NCBI GenBank assembly: GCA_005773095.1
Contig: SXHT01000037.1
Coordinates: forward strand, 1-10,845
Source of the DNA: Planctomycetaceae bacterium
GTDB taxonomy: Bacteria > Planctomycetota > Planctomycetia > Pirellulales > PALSA-1355
DNA length: 10,845 nucleotides
Direction of reading: 5' to 3'
Below the pieces are notes generated by a model. That model did not search any database and was not told the origin of the DNA. It saw nothing but the letters and a program-made list of their open reading frames with translations. Position numbers and translations under genes: made by a program. Every line of letters begins with the position of its first letter. The stretch's first letter is position 1. Below, one piece after another: positions 1 to 7,124 of this stretch.

Positions 1-7
1 GCCGACG

Positions 8-59
8 GCCGTTGAACAAACCCCATAGCAGCGTCCCGTGTGCGATTAAGTTCAACGGC
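8..59. repeat. Stem-loop with 10-bp arms
   Basis: A perfect 10-bp inverted repeat, gccgttgaac at 8-17 and its complement at 50-59, encloses a 32-base loop. There is no T-run after the right arm, so it is not a classical Rho-independent terminator. It could end transcription of a gene lying to the left of the window, or be part of an interspersed repeat. The right arm overlaps the next hairpin (58-133) by two bases, so the two structures abut. Confidence 0.5.
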
Positions 60-133
60 TTTCTATCCCGGCCGCGAGCGAAAGCGTCCAACCGCAACGA
101 AACCCCTTCGCGCTCGCAGCCGGGATAGAAAGC
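58..133. repeat. Long hairpin repeat, 22 paired bases in two blocks
   Basis: The outer arms gctttctatcccggc (58-72) and their exact complement (119-133) pair over 15 bp. After one mismatch (73 against 118) a second block, gcgagcg (74-80) with cgctcgc (111-117), pairs over 7 bp. The 30-base loop is open. No coding frame explains this structure. It looks like an intergenic palindromic repeat unit rather than a terminator, since no T-run follows. Confidence 0.6.
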
Positions 134-250
134 TTTACGTTGGCCTTGTCACCGACAGCGTCCGTGGACAAACGCCGGTAGTCGGTCCTTGCGGCGGTTG
201 CTAAACTGTTCGCGTCCACAAATTGACCCGGAAAAATCGATTGGCGCAAT

Positions 251-386
251 GTAACCGTTCACGGGCCGGGGAGTGGCTCATTTTCCCGGTGATTTCGCGA
301 GAGGTGCATCGTTCTGTCAGGAGGTTGTCCAACGTGGTACCCGGGAAAATCTGCCTCTCCCCCTTTCTTGGCCCGTGAACGGTTAC
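251..386. mobile_element. MITE-like inverted-repeat element with 8-bp target duplication
   Basis: The ends are a perfect 17-bp inverted repeat, gtaaccgttcacgggcc (251-267) and its complement (370-386). The symmetry continues inward imperfectly: a ggggag block at 267-273 matches ctcccc at 355-360, and attttcccgg at 280-289 matches ccgggaaaat at 341-350, so each arm is about 40 bases. The element is flanked by the direct repeat ggcgcaat (243-250 and 387-394). It has no coding capacity. The terminal inverted repeats, internal near-palindrome and flanking duplication together fit a non-autonomous transposable element. The parent transposase family cannot be told from here. Alternatively it is a structured 5' leader of ileS. 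Confidence 0.6.
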
Positions 387-392
387 GGCGCA

Positions 393-3300
393 ATGTTCGA
401 CCCTGTCAGCAACAGCGTGAAGTTTCCTGATCTGGAAAGCCGCATTCTGCGACTCTGGAAGGAACGCCGGATCTACGAGAAGTCGCTGGAGCGCCGCCGC
501 GGCGCCGAGCGGTTTGTGTTCTACGAAGGTCCTCCCACCGCCAATGGCCTGCCGCACCCGGGCCACTGCCTGACGCGGGCCATCAAAGACCTGTTTCCCC
601 GCTACCGCACGATGCGCGGCTTCTTGTGTGAACGCAAAGCAGGTTGGGACACCCACGGCCTGCCGGTCGAAGTCGAAGTTTGCAAAGAGCTGGGCATCCA
701 TAGCAAGGAAGAGATCGAAGCCTACGGCGTGGAGCCATTCATCCACAAGTGCATCGAAAGCGTTTTCCGCTACATGCAGCAGTGGGAGAGGATGACCGAA
801 CGAATTGGCTTCTGGGTGAATCTCGAAGAAGCGTATGTCACGTATCACCAGTCGTACATCGAAAGCGTCTGGTGGGCGCTCAAGAATCTGTTCGACCGCG
901 GGCTGCTCTATCAGGGGTACAAGATTGTCTGGTGGTGGGCCCAAGGCGGCACGGCGCTTTCGAGCGGCGAGGTCGGCCAAGGCTATCGCGAAGTGGCCGA
1001 CCCGAGCGTCTATGTGAAATTTCCGCTGCTCGACGATCAGGGCAAAGAGTCCGGCACCAGCCTGCTTGTCTGGACCACCACGCCCTGGACGCTGCCAAGC
1101 AATCAGTTCGCCGCTGTGCATCCCGACCTGGAATACTCCCTGGTCGAAGACGCGGAGCATGGCGGAAAGCTGATAATTGCCAAAGCGCTGGTGGAAACGA
1201 TTGCCGCCAAAGTGGGGCGGACCTTGACGGTGCTATCCCAGATGACTGGCCGAATGTTGGTGGGGCAGCGGTATTTACCCCCCTTCCATTACTACTATCA
1301 GTCGCTTGGTGACAAGCAAGGCGTTGGGCGGGACGGAGACCCTCATTACATCGCCTGGCGAGTGCTTCCCGCGGAGTTCGTCACCACCGACAGCGGCACG
1401 GGGATTGTGCATCAGGCGCCCGCGTTCGGCGAAGTAGATTTCAGCGTGCTGCTTGAGGAGCAATCGCAGTTCGCCGCCGGCGAAGGTCCCGAGCTGATTT
1501 GCGCGGTCGCGCCCGATGGTAAATTCACCGCGGAAGCGGGCGATTTTCAGGGCCGCTGGGTCAAGGACTGCGACCGCGACATTACGCGCAGTCTGCGACA
1601 TCGCGGATTGCTCTACCACCAGGAGCAGTACCTGCATGAGTACCCATTCTGCTGGCGAGCGGAAAATGATCCCTTGATTCAATATCCTCGTCGCAGTTGG
1701 TTCATCCGTACGACGCAGTTCCAACAGCAGATGCTGGACAATAATCGCCAAGTCCACTGGCTGCCCGAGCACATTCGTGACGGTCGGATGGGCAACTTCC
1801 TGGAGACCAACGTCGATTGGGCCCTTTCGCGGGAGCGTTACTGGGGCACTCCGTTGCCGATCTGGCAATGCGAGCAGACGGGGCAGCAGGAAGCTGTGGC
1901 CAGCTATGAAGCATTGCGCAACAAGCCGGGCTTTGCCGGAACCGAAGCCTGGACCAAGGCCAAAGCCGCCCATCCAGAACTTTCGGACGACCTGAAGATT
2001 CATAAGCCCTATATCGACGAAATCACGTACGATTCGCCATTCGCCCCAGGGGCCCGCATGCGTCGCGTGCCGGACGTGATCGACTGCTGGTTCGATTCGG
2101 GGGCGATGCCGTTTGCCCAATGGGGATTTCCGCATATCGGGGCGGAGCAATTCGGCGAGCAGTTCCCGGCCGACTTCATCAGCGAAGCGCTCGATCAAAC
2201 GCGGGGCTGGTTCTACAGCCAGTTGGCGATCAGCACGCTGTTGTTCGGCGACAAAGCCCAGGGACAGCCCCCCCTGGCCCTCACGCGTTCCCTTGATTTC
2301 CCCCACCCCTTCAAGCACTGCATCGTCCTCGGATTGATGCTCGGTGAAGATGGTCAGAAGATGTCGAAGAGCAAGCGGAACTACCGCGAGCCCAACGAGA
2401 TCTTCGACCGTTACGGGGCGGATGCGCTGCGCTGGTATTTTTTCGCCCAGCAGCCCCCCTGGACCACGATCCGCTACAGCGAACAGGCGATCAAAGACAG
2501 CATTCCCGAATTCCTGTTGCGTTTGTGGAACGTGTATGCGTTCTTCGTGATCTACGCCCGCATTGACGGCTTTGATCCGGCTGCGGAGGCCGGCAGCGTT
2601 GAGCAGCTGACCACGGCCGAGCTTTCCCAAGCCGGGTCCTATCGGCCTGCCAACCTGCGAAGCGAGCTGGACCGTTGGATCTTGAGCGAATTGAACCGGT
2701 GCGCCGCCGCCGTCACCGAGTTGATGGATGCTTTTGACAATTACAATTCCGCCGCGGCAATCAGCGAGTTTGTCGACGCCTTGTCAAACTGGTACGTGCG
2801 CCGCAGCCGTGATCGGTTCTGGCGCGAAGACCAGCGCGATCCCGACAAGCTCGATGGTTATTGGACGCTCTACGAGTGCTTGCTGACGACCAGCAAACTG
2901 ATCGCTCCCTTTGTGCCGTTTCTGGCGGAAGCGATCTGGCAGAACCTGGCGGTCGCCGAGTTTCCCAAGAACGCGCTCGAAAGCGTGCATCTCTGCGATT
3001 TTCCCACGGGCGATGCGGCCGCCATCGATCGCGACCTCTCGGCGCGGATGGCGCTGGTGCGTGAGATCGTCTCCCAGGGGCGAGCGGCACGCGTCGGCGC
3101 CAAGATGAAGGTCCGGCAGCCATTGGCCAAGGTGGAAGTCATACTCGCGGATCGCACGCACCAACCGTGGCTCACAGAGCACGTCACCCTGATCGCGGAC
3201 GAACTCAACGTCAAGCAAGTGGAGTTTACCCAACAGGCCGACCAGTACATCACCTACACGGTGCTGCCGGATCTCAAGCGATTGGGTCCGCGAATCGGCA

Positions 3301-3788
3301 AGCGATTGCCGGCGCTCCAACAGGCAATTGGCGATGCTGATGCCGCGGCGCTCTTGGCAAAGATGGAAAGCGACGGCCACCTCACGTTGACCGTCGACGG
3401 CGAACCCCTTCGGCTCGATTCGCAGGATTTGAAGGTTCGCCTGCAGGCCCGGCCGGGCTGGGCCGCCGCACAAGGCAAGTCCTGCGTGGTCGTGCTCTCG
3501 ACCGAACTCAACGACAACTTGATCGCGGAAGGCTGGGCCAGGGAAATAGTGCACGTCGTGCAGACCGCGCGTAAAGACATCAATTGCCAATACACCGATC
3601 GAATCGCCGTCGGCCTGGATACCGACGATGCCAACATCCTCGCAGCCATGGTGCAATTCGCCGACTACATTCGCAGCGAAACGCTGGCGTCGGAACTAAC
3701 GCGGGGGCCTCTCAAGGGGGTCTCCCCGACAGAAACGAACGTTGGGGCGGCCGCGCTGCGCACGTATGTCAAGGTGGTGAAACCGTGA
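393..3788 (+). CDS. ileS: Isoleucyl-tRNA synthetase, type-2-like
   Basis: Charges tRNA-Ile with isoleucine in the cytoplasm using ATP (class I synthetase, 1131 residues). The HIGH motif is HPGH at residues 55-58, preceded by GPPTANG. KMSKS is at 656-660. The editing (CP1) domain shows WTTTPWTLPSN and GTGIVHQAPAFGE, and the C-terminal half is an anticodon-binding domain. The signature GWDTHGLPVEVEV, the length and the absence of a C-terminal cysteine cluster point to the type-2 (eukaryote-like) branch, often associated with mupirocin resistance. At 180-182 it has WWWAQGGTALSSGEV where many relatives have a paired-cysteine motif before GTALS. I chose ATG 393 (MFDPVSNSVKFP) over the in-frame ATG at 273 because the extra 40 residues would come from the inverted-repeat element and look unlike any synthetase. 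No clear Shine-Dalgarno sequence precedes it. It overlaps purN by 4 bases. Confidence 0.95.
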   Translation: MFDPVSNSVKFPDLESRILRLWKERRIYEKSLERRRGAERFVFYEGPPTANGLPHPGHCLTRAIKDLFPRYRTMRGFLCERKAGWDTHGLPVEVEVCKELGIHSKEEIEAYGVEPFIHKCIESVFRYMQQWERMTERIGFWVNLEEAYVTYHQSYIESVWWALKNLFDRGLLYQGYKIVWWWAQGGTALSSGEVGQGYREVADPSVYVKFPLLDDQGKESGTSLLVWTTTPWTLPSNQFAAVHPDLEYSLVEDAEHGGKLIIAKALVETIAAKVGRTLTVLSQMTGRMLVGQRYLPPFHYYYQSLGDKQGVGRDGDPHYIAWRVLPAEFVTTDSGTGIVHQAPAFGEVDFSVLLEEQSQFAAGEGPELICAVAPDGKFTAEAGDFQGRWVKDCDRDITRSLRHRGLLYHQEQYLHEYPFCWRAENDPLIQYPRRSWFIRTTQFQQQMLDNNRQVHWLPEHIRDGRMGNFLETNVDWALSRERYWGTPLPIWQCEQTGQQEAVASYEALRNKPGFAGTEAWTKAKAAHPELSDDLKIHKPYIDEITYDSPFAPGARMRRVPDVIDCWFDSGAMPFAQWGFPHIGAEQFGEQFPADFISEALDQTRGWFYSQLAISTLLFGDKAQGQPPLALTRSLDFPHPFKHCIVLGLMLGEDGQKMSKSKRNYREPNEIFDRYGADALRWYFFAQQPPWTTIRYSEQAIKDSIPEFLLRLWNVYAFFVIYARIDGFDPAAEAGSVEQLTTAELSQAGSYRPANLRSELDRWILSELNRCAAAVTELMDAFDNYNSAAAISEFVDALSNWYVRRSRDRFWREDQRDPDKLDGYWTLYECLLTTSKLIAPFVPFLAEAIWQNLAVAEFPKNALESVHLCDFPTGDAAAIDRDLSARMALVREIVSQGRAARVGAKMKVRQPLAKVEVILADRTHQPWLTEHVTLIADELNVKQVEFTQQADQYITYTVLPDLKRLGPRIGKRLPALQQAIGDADAAALLAKMESDGHLTLTVDGEPLRLDSQDLKVRLQARPGWAAAQGKSCVVVLSTELNDNLIAEGWAREIVHVVQTARKDINCQYTDRIAVGLDTDDANILAAMVQFADYIRSETLASELTRGPLKGVSPTETNVGAAALRTYVKVVKP

Positions 3789-4369
3789 CTCCGCTCCAAT
3801 TGGCTGTGCTCATCTCCGGCAGCGGAACCACGCTCCGTAATCTGATCGAGAAAATTCGTGCGGGCAAGCTTGATGCAAATATCGTGCTGGTGATTTGCAG
3901 CAATCCGCGGGCAGGTGGGCTCGACGTTGCCCGCGAGGCAAAGATTCCATCGCTGGTCGTCGAACGTACGTCGTATGCAACGGATGCAGCATTTCGCGAC
4001 GCGGTGTTTGACCCGATACGCGCGTCCGGCGCACAACTCGCGGTAATGGCGGGCTTTCTTAAGCACGTGCTGATTCCCGAGGATTTCTGCAACCGAGTCA
4101 TCAATATCCATCCGGCGCTGATCCCCGCGTTTTGTGGAAAAGGAATGTACGGGCATCGCGTCCATGAAGCCGTGCTGGCGTCGGGCGCTCGGCAGAGCGG
4201 CTGCACGGTTCATTTCGTCGATCATGAGTACGATCACGGCCCGATCATTCTGCAACGCGCGGTGCCGGTGCTCGACGACGATACGCCCGAAACGCTTGCC
4301 GCACGCGTATTTGCGGCCGAGTGTGAGGCATACCCCGATGCCATCCGAAAAATCGCGGGCCGCTTGTAA
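3785..4369 (+). CDS. purN: Phosphoribosylglycinamide formyltransferase (GAR transformylase)
   Basis: Transfers a formyl group from 10-formyltetrahydrofolate to GAR, the third step of purine synthesis, in the cytoplasm. The protein is 194 residues, close to the family norm. The N-terminal phosphate-binding stretch is LISGSGTTLRNLI. The catalytic Asn and His are in INIHPALIP, and the catalytic Asp (equivalent to E. coli Asp144) is the D of HEYDHGPI. The folate-side motif AVMAGFLK is also present. The start is GTG at 3785, inside the ileS stop (GTGA overlap), so the two genes are probably translationally coupled. The frame is open upstream, but that segment is the ileS C-terminus in another frame. 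Pairing with ileS is not functionally obvious and may simply be a housekeeping operon. Confidence 0.93.
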   Translation: MTPLQLAVLISGSGTTLRNLIEKIRAGKLDANIVLVICSNPRAGGLDVAREAKIPSLVVERTSYATDAAFRDAVFDPIRASGAQLAVMAGFLKHVLIPEDFCNRVINIHPALIPAFCGKGMYGHRVHEAVLASGARQSGCTVHFVDHEYDHGPIILQRAVPVLDDDTPETLAARVFAAECEAYPDAIRKIAGRL

Positions 4370-4409
4370 AAGCGACGAGATCCCCTTTTCTAAAGCCCAA
4401 TTGTCGCTT
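4370..4409 (+). terminator. Possible weak stem-loop after purN
   Basis: The 7-bp arms aagcgac (4370-4376) and gtcgctt (4403-4409) directly follow the purN stop codon, with a 26-base loop and no following T-run. It is a plausible but weak end-of-transcript structure. Its placement immediately after the gene is the main argument for it. Confidence 0.25.
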
Positions 4410-4680
4410 CCTGACGCACGAGGTTGGTCAGAAGTGCGGGTTTGGGGGGGCCGCCTGGCAGCATCGTCGGGGATCCGGATGTTCCGCATTTGCACGCCGG
4501 GCACGGCTGGACGGGTGGACGGGTGGCAAATTCCCCAAAGGGGCCGCGTCATTGGCGGCACGCCTGGCAAGGTCGGTATTTCGTACCCAGCAGCGAAGTT
4601 TCGGTCGAAATTGGGCCGAGACCAATGAGGCCGCAAAGTTTGCGCAGATACCCCTATTTTTCTGTAAGTGCTTCTGATTG
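4410..4680. other. Intergenic stretch without a recognisable gene
   Basis: Together with its flanks this makes a gap of about 480 bases between purN and the regulator. The left part is GC-rich. I see a short tandem of ggacgggt (4509-4524, just over two copies) but no coding frame with a recognisable protein on either strand and no RNA gene. On the minus strand a few Cys-x-x-Cys pairs appear in a broken frame, which could be a degraded zinc-ribbon gene, but this is too weak to call. Confidence 0.5.
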
Positions 4681-4698
4681 AATGATTTGCGCTATTAT

Positions 4699-4726
4699 GT
4701 GACTGACTATGATGGAAATAAGTCAC
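4699..4726. promoter_or_regulatory. Candidate operator: gtgact / agtcac inverted repeat
   Basis: A 6-bp inverted repeat (4699-4704 and 4721-4726, spacer 16) sits in an AT-rich segment upstream of the candidate promoter for the deoR-family gene. It could bind a dimeric regulator such as the DeoR-type protein encoded next, but 6-bp arms also occur by chance. Confidence 0.25.
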
Positions 4727-4745
4727 GAAATGTGAAAGAAGGTGA

Positions 4746-4774
4746 TTGATTTAGGTCATTTTATTGGCAATAAT
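4746..4774 (+). promoter_or_regulatory. Candidate sigma-70-type promoter of the microcompartment operon
   Basis: TTGATT (4746-4751) and AATAAT (4769-4774) are separated by 17 bases, the ideal spacing for a housekeeping promoter. They lie in the most AT-rich part of the window, about 75 bases upstream of the regulator's start codon. This is the only good promoter-like pair I find between purN and the operon. The call rests on consensus resemblance only. Confidence 0.4.
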
Positions 4775-4802
4775 CGTAGCGTTGGAAGTGGGTCGGGCGA
4801 AA

Positions 4803-4829
4803 GCGTCCGGCGAGCTCTTGCGTCCGGCG
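4803..4829. repeat. Direct repeat gcgtccggcg, possible operator
   Basis: The 10-base sequence gcgtccggcg occurs at 4803-4812 and again at 4820-4829, so the copies start 17 bases apart. They lie between the candidate promoter and the start codon of the regulator gene. Position and spacing would suit an autoregulatory site read on nearly the same face of the helix. No experimental link is implied. Confidence 0.3.
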
Positions 4830-4849
4830 GGAAAGCCTGACTTGGTGTC

Positions 4850-5632
4850 GTGATTGTCGAAGAACGCCGAAATCAAATGCTTGAAATGGTGCGGATGCGA
4901 GGTTTCGCGTCGCTGCCCGAGTTGGTAGAGCAATTGAACGTTTCGGAATCGACGGTTCGCCGCGATCTCGATTTTCTCGAGGAGGCAGGCTCGGCTCGAC
5001 GGACGCATGGGGGCGTGTATTACGTCGGACCCTCGCCGATGCTCCCCGATTTTGAGGAACGGCAACCGGCACAGTGGGACAAGAAGCACGCGATCGCGGC
5101 GGAGGCGGTCCGGCTGATCGAGGATGGTGATACGCTGTTGTTGGATGGCGGCAGCACGACGTACGAGGTGGCTCGGCGGCTGGTGGGGCGGCGACTGCAA
5201 ATCGTCACGAACTCGCTCCCCGTGGCCAACTTGTTCGCCGCGAACAAGAGTCACGAGCTGGTATTGGTGGGCGGATATGTTTACCCGCGCACGGGTGTCA
5301 TGTTGGGACCGTATGCGACGCAGATGCTTGAGCAGGTGAATGTGCGGCGCACCATCATGAGCGTCGCCGGCTTGAACGATCGCGGTTTTTTCAACAGCAA
5401 CTTGCTGTTGGTTGAATCGGAGCGAGCCATGATGCGAGCTGCGGAGGAAGTGATTGTCGTCGTCGACAGCACCAAGTTTGGCCATCACAGTTTGGCGCAC
5501 TTGTGCCCACTCGGCGACGTGCATCATGTGGTCGTGGATAGCGAAATCACAAGCGATTGGCGTGAAAGACTGACCGCGGCGGGCGTAAACCTGCACGTGG
5601 CGGCAAGTGAAACGACAACGATACCTGTTTAG
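4850..5632 (+). CDS. DeoR-family transcriptional regulator of the microcompartment operon
   Basis: A DNA-binding repressor-type protein of 260 residues, the usual size for DeoR regulators. Residues 1-57 form the DeoR helix-turn-helix, with recognition helix around SESTVRRDL (32-40) and the typical RTHGGV wing (51-56). The C-terminal sensor domain (about 75-240) has the sugar-phosphate-binding loop DGGSTT (99-104), VTNS (119-122) and DSTKFG (206-211). Family members usually respond to a phosphorylated sugar. Here a fucose or rhamnose pathway intermediate is the natural candidate (inference). The start is GTG at 4850, giving MIVEERR, the common N-terminus of the family; the ribosome binding site is poor. 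It is the first gene of the operon, 28 bases before pduL. Confidence 0.9.
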   Translation: MIVEERRNQMLEMVRMRGFASLPELVEQLNVSESTVRRDLDFLEEAGSARRTHGGVYYVGPSPMLPDFEERQPAQWDKKHAIAAEAVRLIEDGDTLLLDGGSTTYEVARRLVGRRLQIVTNSLPVANLFAANKSHELVLVGGYVYPRTGVMLGPYATQMLEQVNVRRTIMSVAGLNDRGFFNSNLLLVESERAMMRAAEEVIVVVDSTKFGHHSLAHLCPLGDVHHVVVDSEITSDWRERLTAAGVNLHVAASETTTIPV

Positions 5633-5652
5633 CGGCCGGGCTCGCCCGCCGC
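5632..5652. repeat. Compact GC hairpin between deoR and pduL
   Basis: The arms gcgg (5632-5635) plus cggg (5637-5640) pair with cccg (5645-5648) plus ccgc (5649-5652), with a tetraloop ctcg and a single bulged c. It begins on the last base of the regulator stop codon and ends 8 bases before the pduL ATG, where a ribosome binding site should be. It may shield the pduL start or protect mRNA ends. It has no T-run, so it is not a standard terminator. Confidence 0.45.
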
Positions 5653-5660
5653 GACATCGA

Positions 5661-6332
5661 ATGAGCGTCGCCACCTTAGATCGCGCCACCGTCGAGCGCA
5701 TTGTTCGCGAGCTCGTGTTGGAAAAAGTTTCATCCAACGGCTCCGCCAGGTCGGGTCAGCCGAATTTGGTGGTGAGTATCTCCGCGCGGCATGTGCATTT
5801 GACCGACGAGCACGTGGAAACGCTTTTTGGTCCCGGAGCCAGGCTGACCCCGATGAAACCGCTTTATCAAGACGGTTTCTACGCCGCGAAGGAAACCGTG
5901 ATGGTGGTCGGACCTCGCCGGCGGATGTTGCCCGAGGTGCGAATCCTGGGGCCCACGCGTCCGGCCAGCCAGGTGGAGCTGGCATTTACCGACGGGATCT
6001 CGCTGGGCATCGAGCTGCCCGTACGAGCCAGCGGCAAGATTGGCGGCACGCCCGGCTGCGTGATTGTCGGCCCCAAGGGGGTCGTGGAACTCAAGGAAGG
6101 CGTGATTCGCGCCGAGCGGCACGTGCACATGAATTTTGATCACGCTCAGAACTACGGCGTCAAAAACGGCGACCGGATGAATCTGCGAATCCAATCCACC
6201 TGCTCGGTCGTATTGCAGGATCTGCTTGTTCGGGCCGACGCAACCAGCAAGCTCGAAGTTCATTTGGACACGGACGAAGGCAACGCCTGCGACCTGGACC
6301 ATGCGACCAAGATCGAACTACTGAAGCAGTAA
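5661..6332 (+). CDS. pduL: PduL-type phosphate acyltransferase (microcompartment core enzyme)
   Basis: Exchanges CoA for phosphate on an acyl-CoA, regenerating CoA inside the compartment and making an acyl-phosphate for the kinase. The protein has 223 residues with the two PduL beta-barrel halves. The dinuclear zinc ligands known for the family are visible: H44 and H46 (SARHVHLT), E106 (QVELAF), H154 and H156 (RHVHMNFDH) and H201 (VHLDTDEGNA). Residues about 5-23 (LDRATVERIVRELVLEKV) form an amphipathic helix followed by a Gly/Ser-rich linker, which is an encapsulation-peptide layout. The start at ATG 5661 keeps that helix at the N-terminus; the upstream in-frame ATG at 5607 lies within the regulator gene and adds Arg-rich residues. 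In this locus type the substrate is probably lactyl-CoA (inference). Confidence 0.93.
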   Translation: MSVATLDRATVERIVRELVLEKVSSNGSARSGQPNLVVSISARHVHLTDEHVETLFGPGARLTPMKPLYQDGFYAAKETVMVVGPRRRMLPEVRILGPTRPASQVELAFTDGISLGIELPVRASGKIGGTPGCVIVGPKGVVELKEGVIRAERHVHMNFDHAQNYGVKNGDRMNLRIQSTCSVVLQDLLVRADATSKLEVHLDTDEGNACDLDHATKIELLKQ

Positions 6333-6383
6333 ACTAAGATTGAACACCTTCCAACCCGTTTCTGTTTTTTCTGGAGTAAAGAC

Positions 6384-6692
6384 ATGGCAAAAGCGAACGA
6401 AGCGCTCGGCATGATCGAGACCAAGGGGTTTATCGCCCTGGTCGAGGCAACCGACGCGATGATTAAGGCCGCGAACGTGGAGTTTCTCGGCTGGGACAAA
6501 GTGGGCAGCGCCCTGGTGACGGGCTTTGTGACCGGTGACGTGGCTGCCGTCAAAGCTGCCATCGATGCCGGCTCGGCAGCCGCAGGGAGGATCGGTGAAG
6601 TCATCGCGGTGCAAGTCATTCCGCGACCGCACGACGACCTGGGCATCGTGCTGCCCGCTCGTTTGGCTAAATCGGCCGGCAGTCTCGGCTAA
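6384..6692 (+). CDS. BMC-H shell hexamer protein 1
   Basis: A single BMC domain (PduA/EutM type) of 102 residues whose hexamers tile the flat facets of the microcompartment shell. Diagnostic stretches are GMIETKGFIALVEATDAM (9-26), TGDVAAVKAAIDAG (50-63) and the VIPRPH end of the domain (78-83). The central pore loop is DKVGSA (38-43), with a KxGS motif as in PduA-like proteins. After the domain there is an extra tail of about 19 residues that the second BMC-H lacks. A good ribosome binding site, ggag (6373-6376), lies 7 bases before the ATG, the best in this operon and fitting a highly expressed shell protein. It lies 51 bases after pduL. Confidence 0.95.
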   Translation: MAKANEALGMIETKGFIALVEATDAMIKAANVEFLGWDKVGSALVTGFVTGDVAAVKAAIDAGSAAAGRIGEVIAVQVIPRPHDDLGIVLPARLAKSAGSLG

Positions 6693-6712
6693 TGACTGGC
6701 TTGGCAATTGAC

Positions 6713-6742
6713 GGGTGGGCCTGCGCTTCGCTGGTCTCACCC
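6713..6742. repeat. Hairpin repeat between the two BMC-H genes
   Basis: The arms gggtgggcc (6713-6721) and ggtctcaccc (6733-6742) pair with one G-T wobble and one bulge around an 11-base loop. It lies in the 83-base gap between the two shell genes, upstream of the ribosome binding site of the second. It resembles the short palindromic intergenic repeats common in large planctomycete genomes (impression from memory, not searched). Confidence 0.5.
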
Positions 6743-6775
6743 TACGAGAAATTATTTTAAAGGAACCATCGAATC

Positions 6776-7042
6776 ATGAATGCTATCGGACTAGTTGAAA
6801 CCAAAGGCCTGGTCGCCTTAGTCGAGGCGACCGACGCGATGGCCAAAGCGGCCAACGTGGAAATCGTGAAACGCGTATCGATTGGCGGCGCGTATGTGAC
6901 CACGGTCGTCAAAGGGGACGTCGGCAGCGTGCGGGCGGCGGTTGAAGCCGGCGCAGCGGCCGCCCAGCAGGTGGGCGAACTCGTGGGCAGCCACGTGATC
7001 CCGCGGCCGTCGGAAGGGCTCGTGGCCGCCTATTTGTCATAA
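6776..7042 (+). CDS. BMC-H shell hexamer protein 2
   Basis: A second, shorter single-BMC-domain protein (88 residues), another facet hexamer of the shell. It shares ETKG.xALVEATDAMxKAANVE with the first and ends the domain with HVIPRP, so the pair arose by duplication. Its pore loop is VSIGGA (34-39) where the paralogue has DKVGSA, replacing a charged lysine by serine and so probably changing which metabolites pass. The ribosome binding site aaagga (6759-6764) is 11 bases before the ATG. PVM-type microcompartments characteristically carry two BMC-H genes side by side after pduL, which is the arrangement seen here. Confidence 0.95.
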   Translation: MNAIGLVETKGLVALVEATDAMAKAANVEIVKRVSIGGAYVTTVVKGDVGSVRAAVEAGAAAAQQVGELVGSHVIPRPSEGLVAAYLS

Positions 7043-7065
7043 CCGAGCCGTCGGCAGCCGGCAGT

Positions 7066-7086
7066 CAGCAGCCAGCGAAGCTGCTG
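7066..7086. repeat. Small hairpin upstream of the kinase gene
   Basis: A perfect 7-bp stem, cagcagc (7066-7072) with gctgctg (7080-7086), and loop cagcgaa. It lies in the 82-base gap between BMC-H2 and the kinase gene. The surrounding sequence is rich in cagc/gcag words, so some pairing is expected from composition alone. Confidence 0.35.
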
Positions 7087-7124
7087 CATTCCGGCGGGCT
7101 GCGGATGGCGGACTGTTTTCCACC

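Noticed and set aside
223..252. TTGACC as a -35 box for ileS
   Set aside because: No acceptable -10 hexamer occurs at 16-18 bases downstream, so it is not called as a promoter.
319..378. Strong aggaggt motif followed by a short frame from GTG 334 (a leader peptide)
   Set aside because: The frame has 14 codons with only one Ile codon and ends inside the element's right arm. It looks accidental.
319..392. Possible T-box riboswitch upstream of ileS (gtggtacccggg resembles the antiterminator core)
   Set aside because: The resemblance is limited to about ten bases. I find no convincing specifier stem with an Ile codon and no terminator alternative, and the segment lies inside the inverted-repeat element whose symmetry explains it better.
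1275..2630. Long open frame on the minus strand (about 450 codons) across ileS
   Set aside because: It is a GC-rich antisense shadow of a gene with clear synthetase motifs, and its translation shows no recognisable family.
4215..4245. Apparent loss of the catalytic aspartate in PurN (VHFVDHEYDHGP)
   Set aside because: Counting from the NIHP motif, the catalytic Asp is the one before HGP, which is present, so the enzyme looks intact.
4424..4681. Short open frames in the purN-deoR gap
   Set aside because: Translations on either strand show no family motifs, no ribosome binding site and no coding-like composition.
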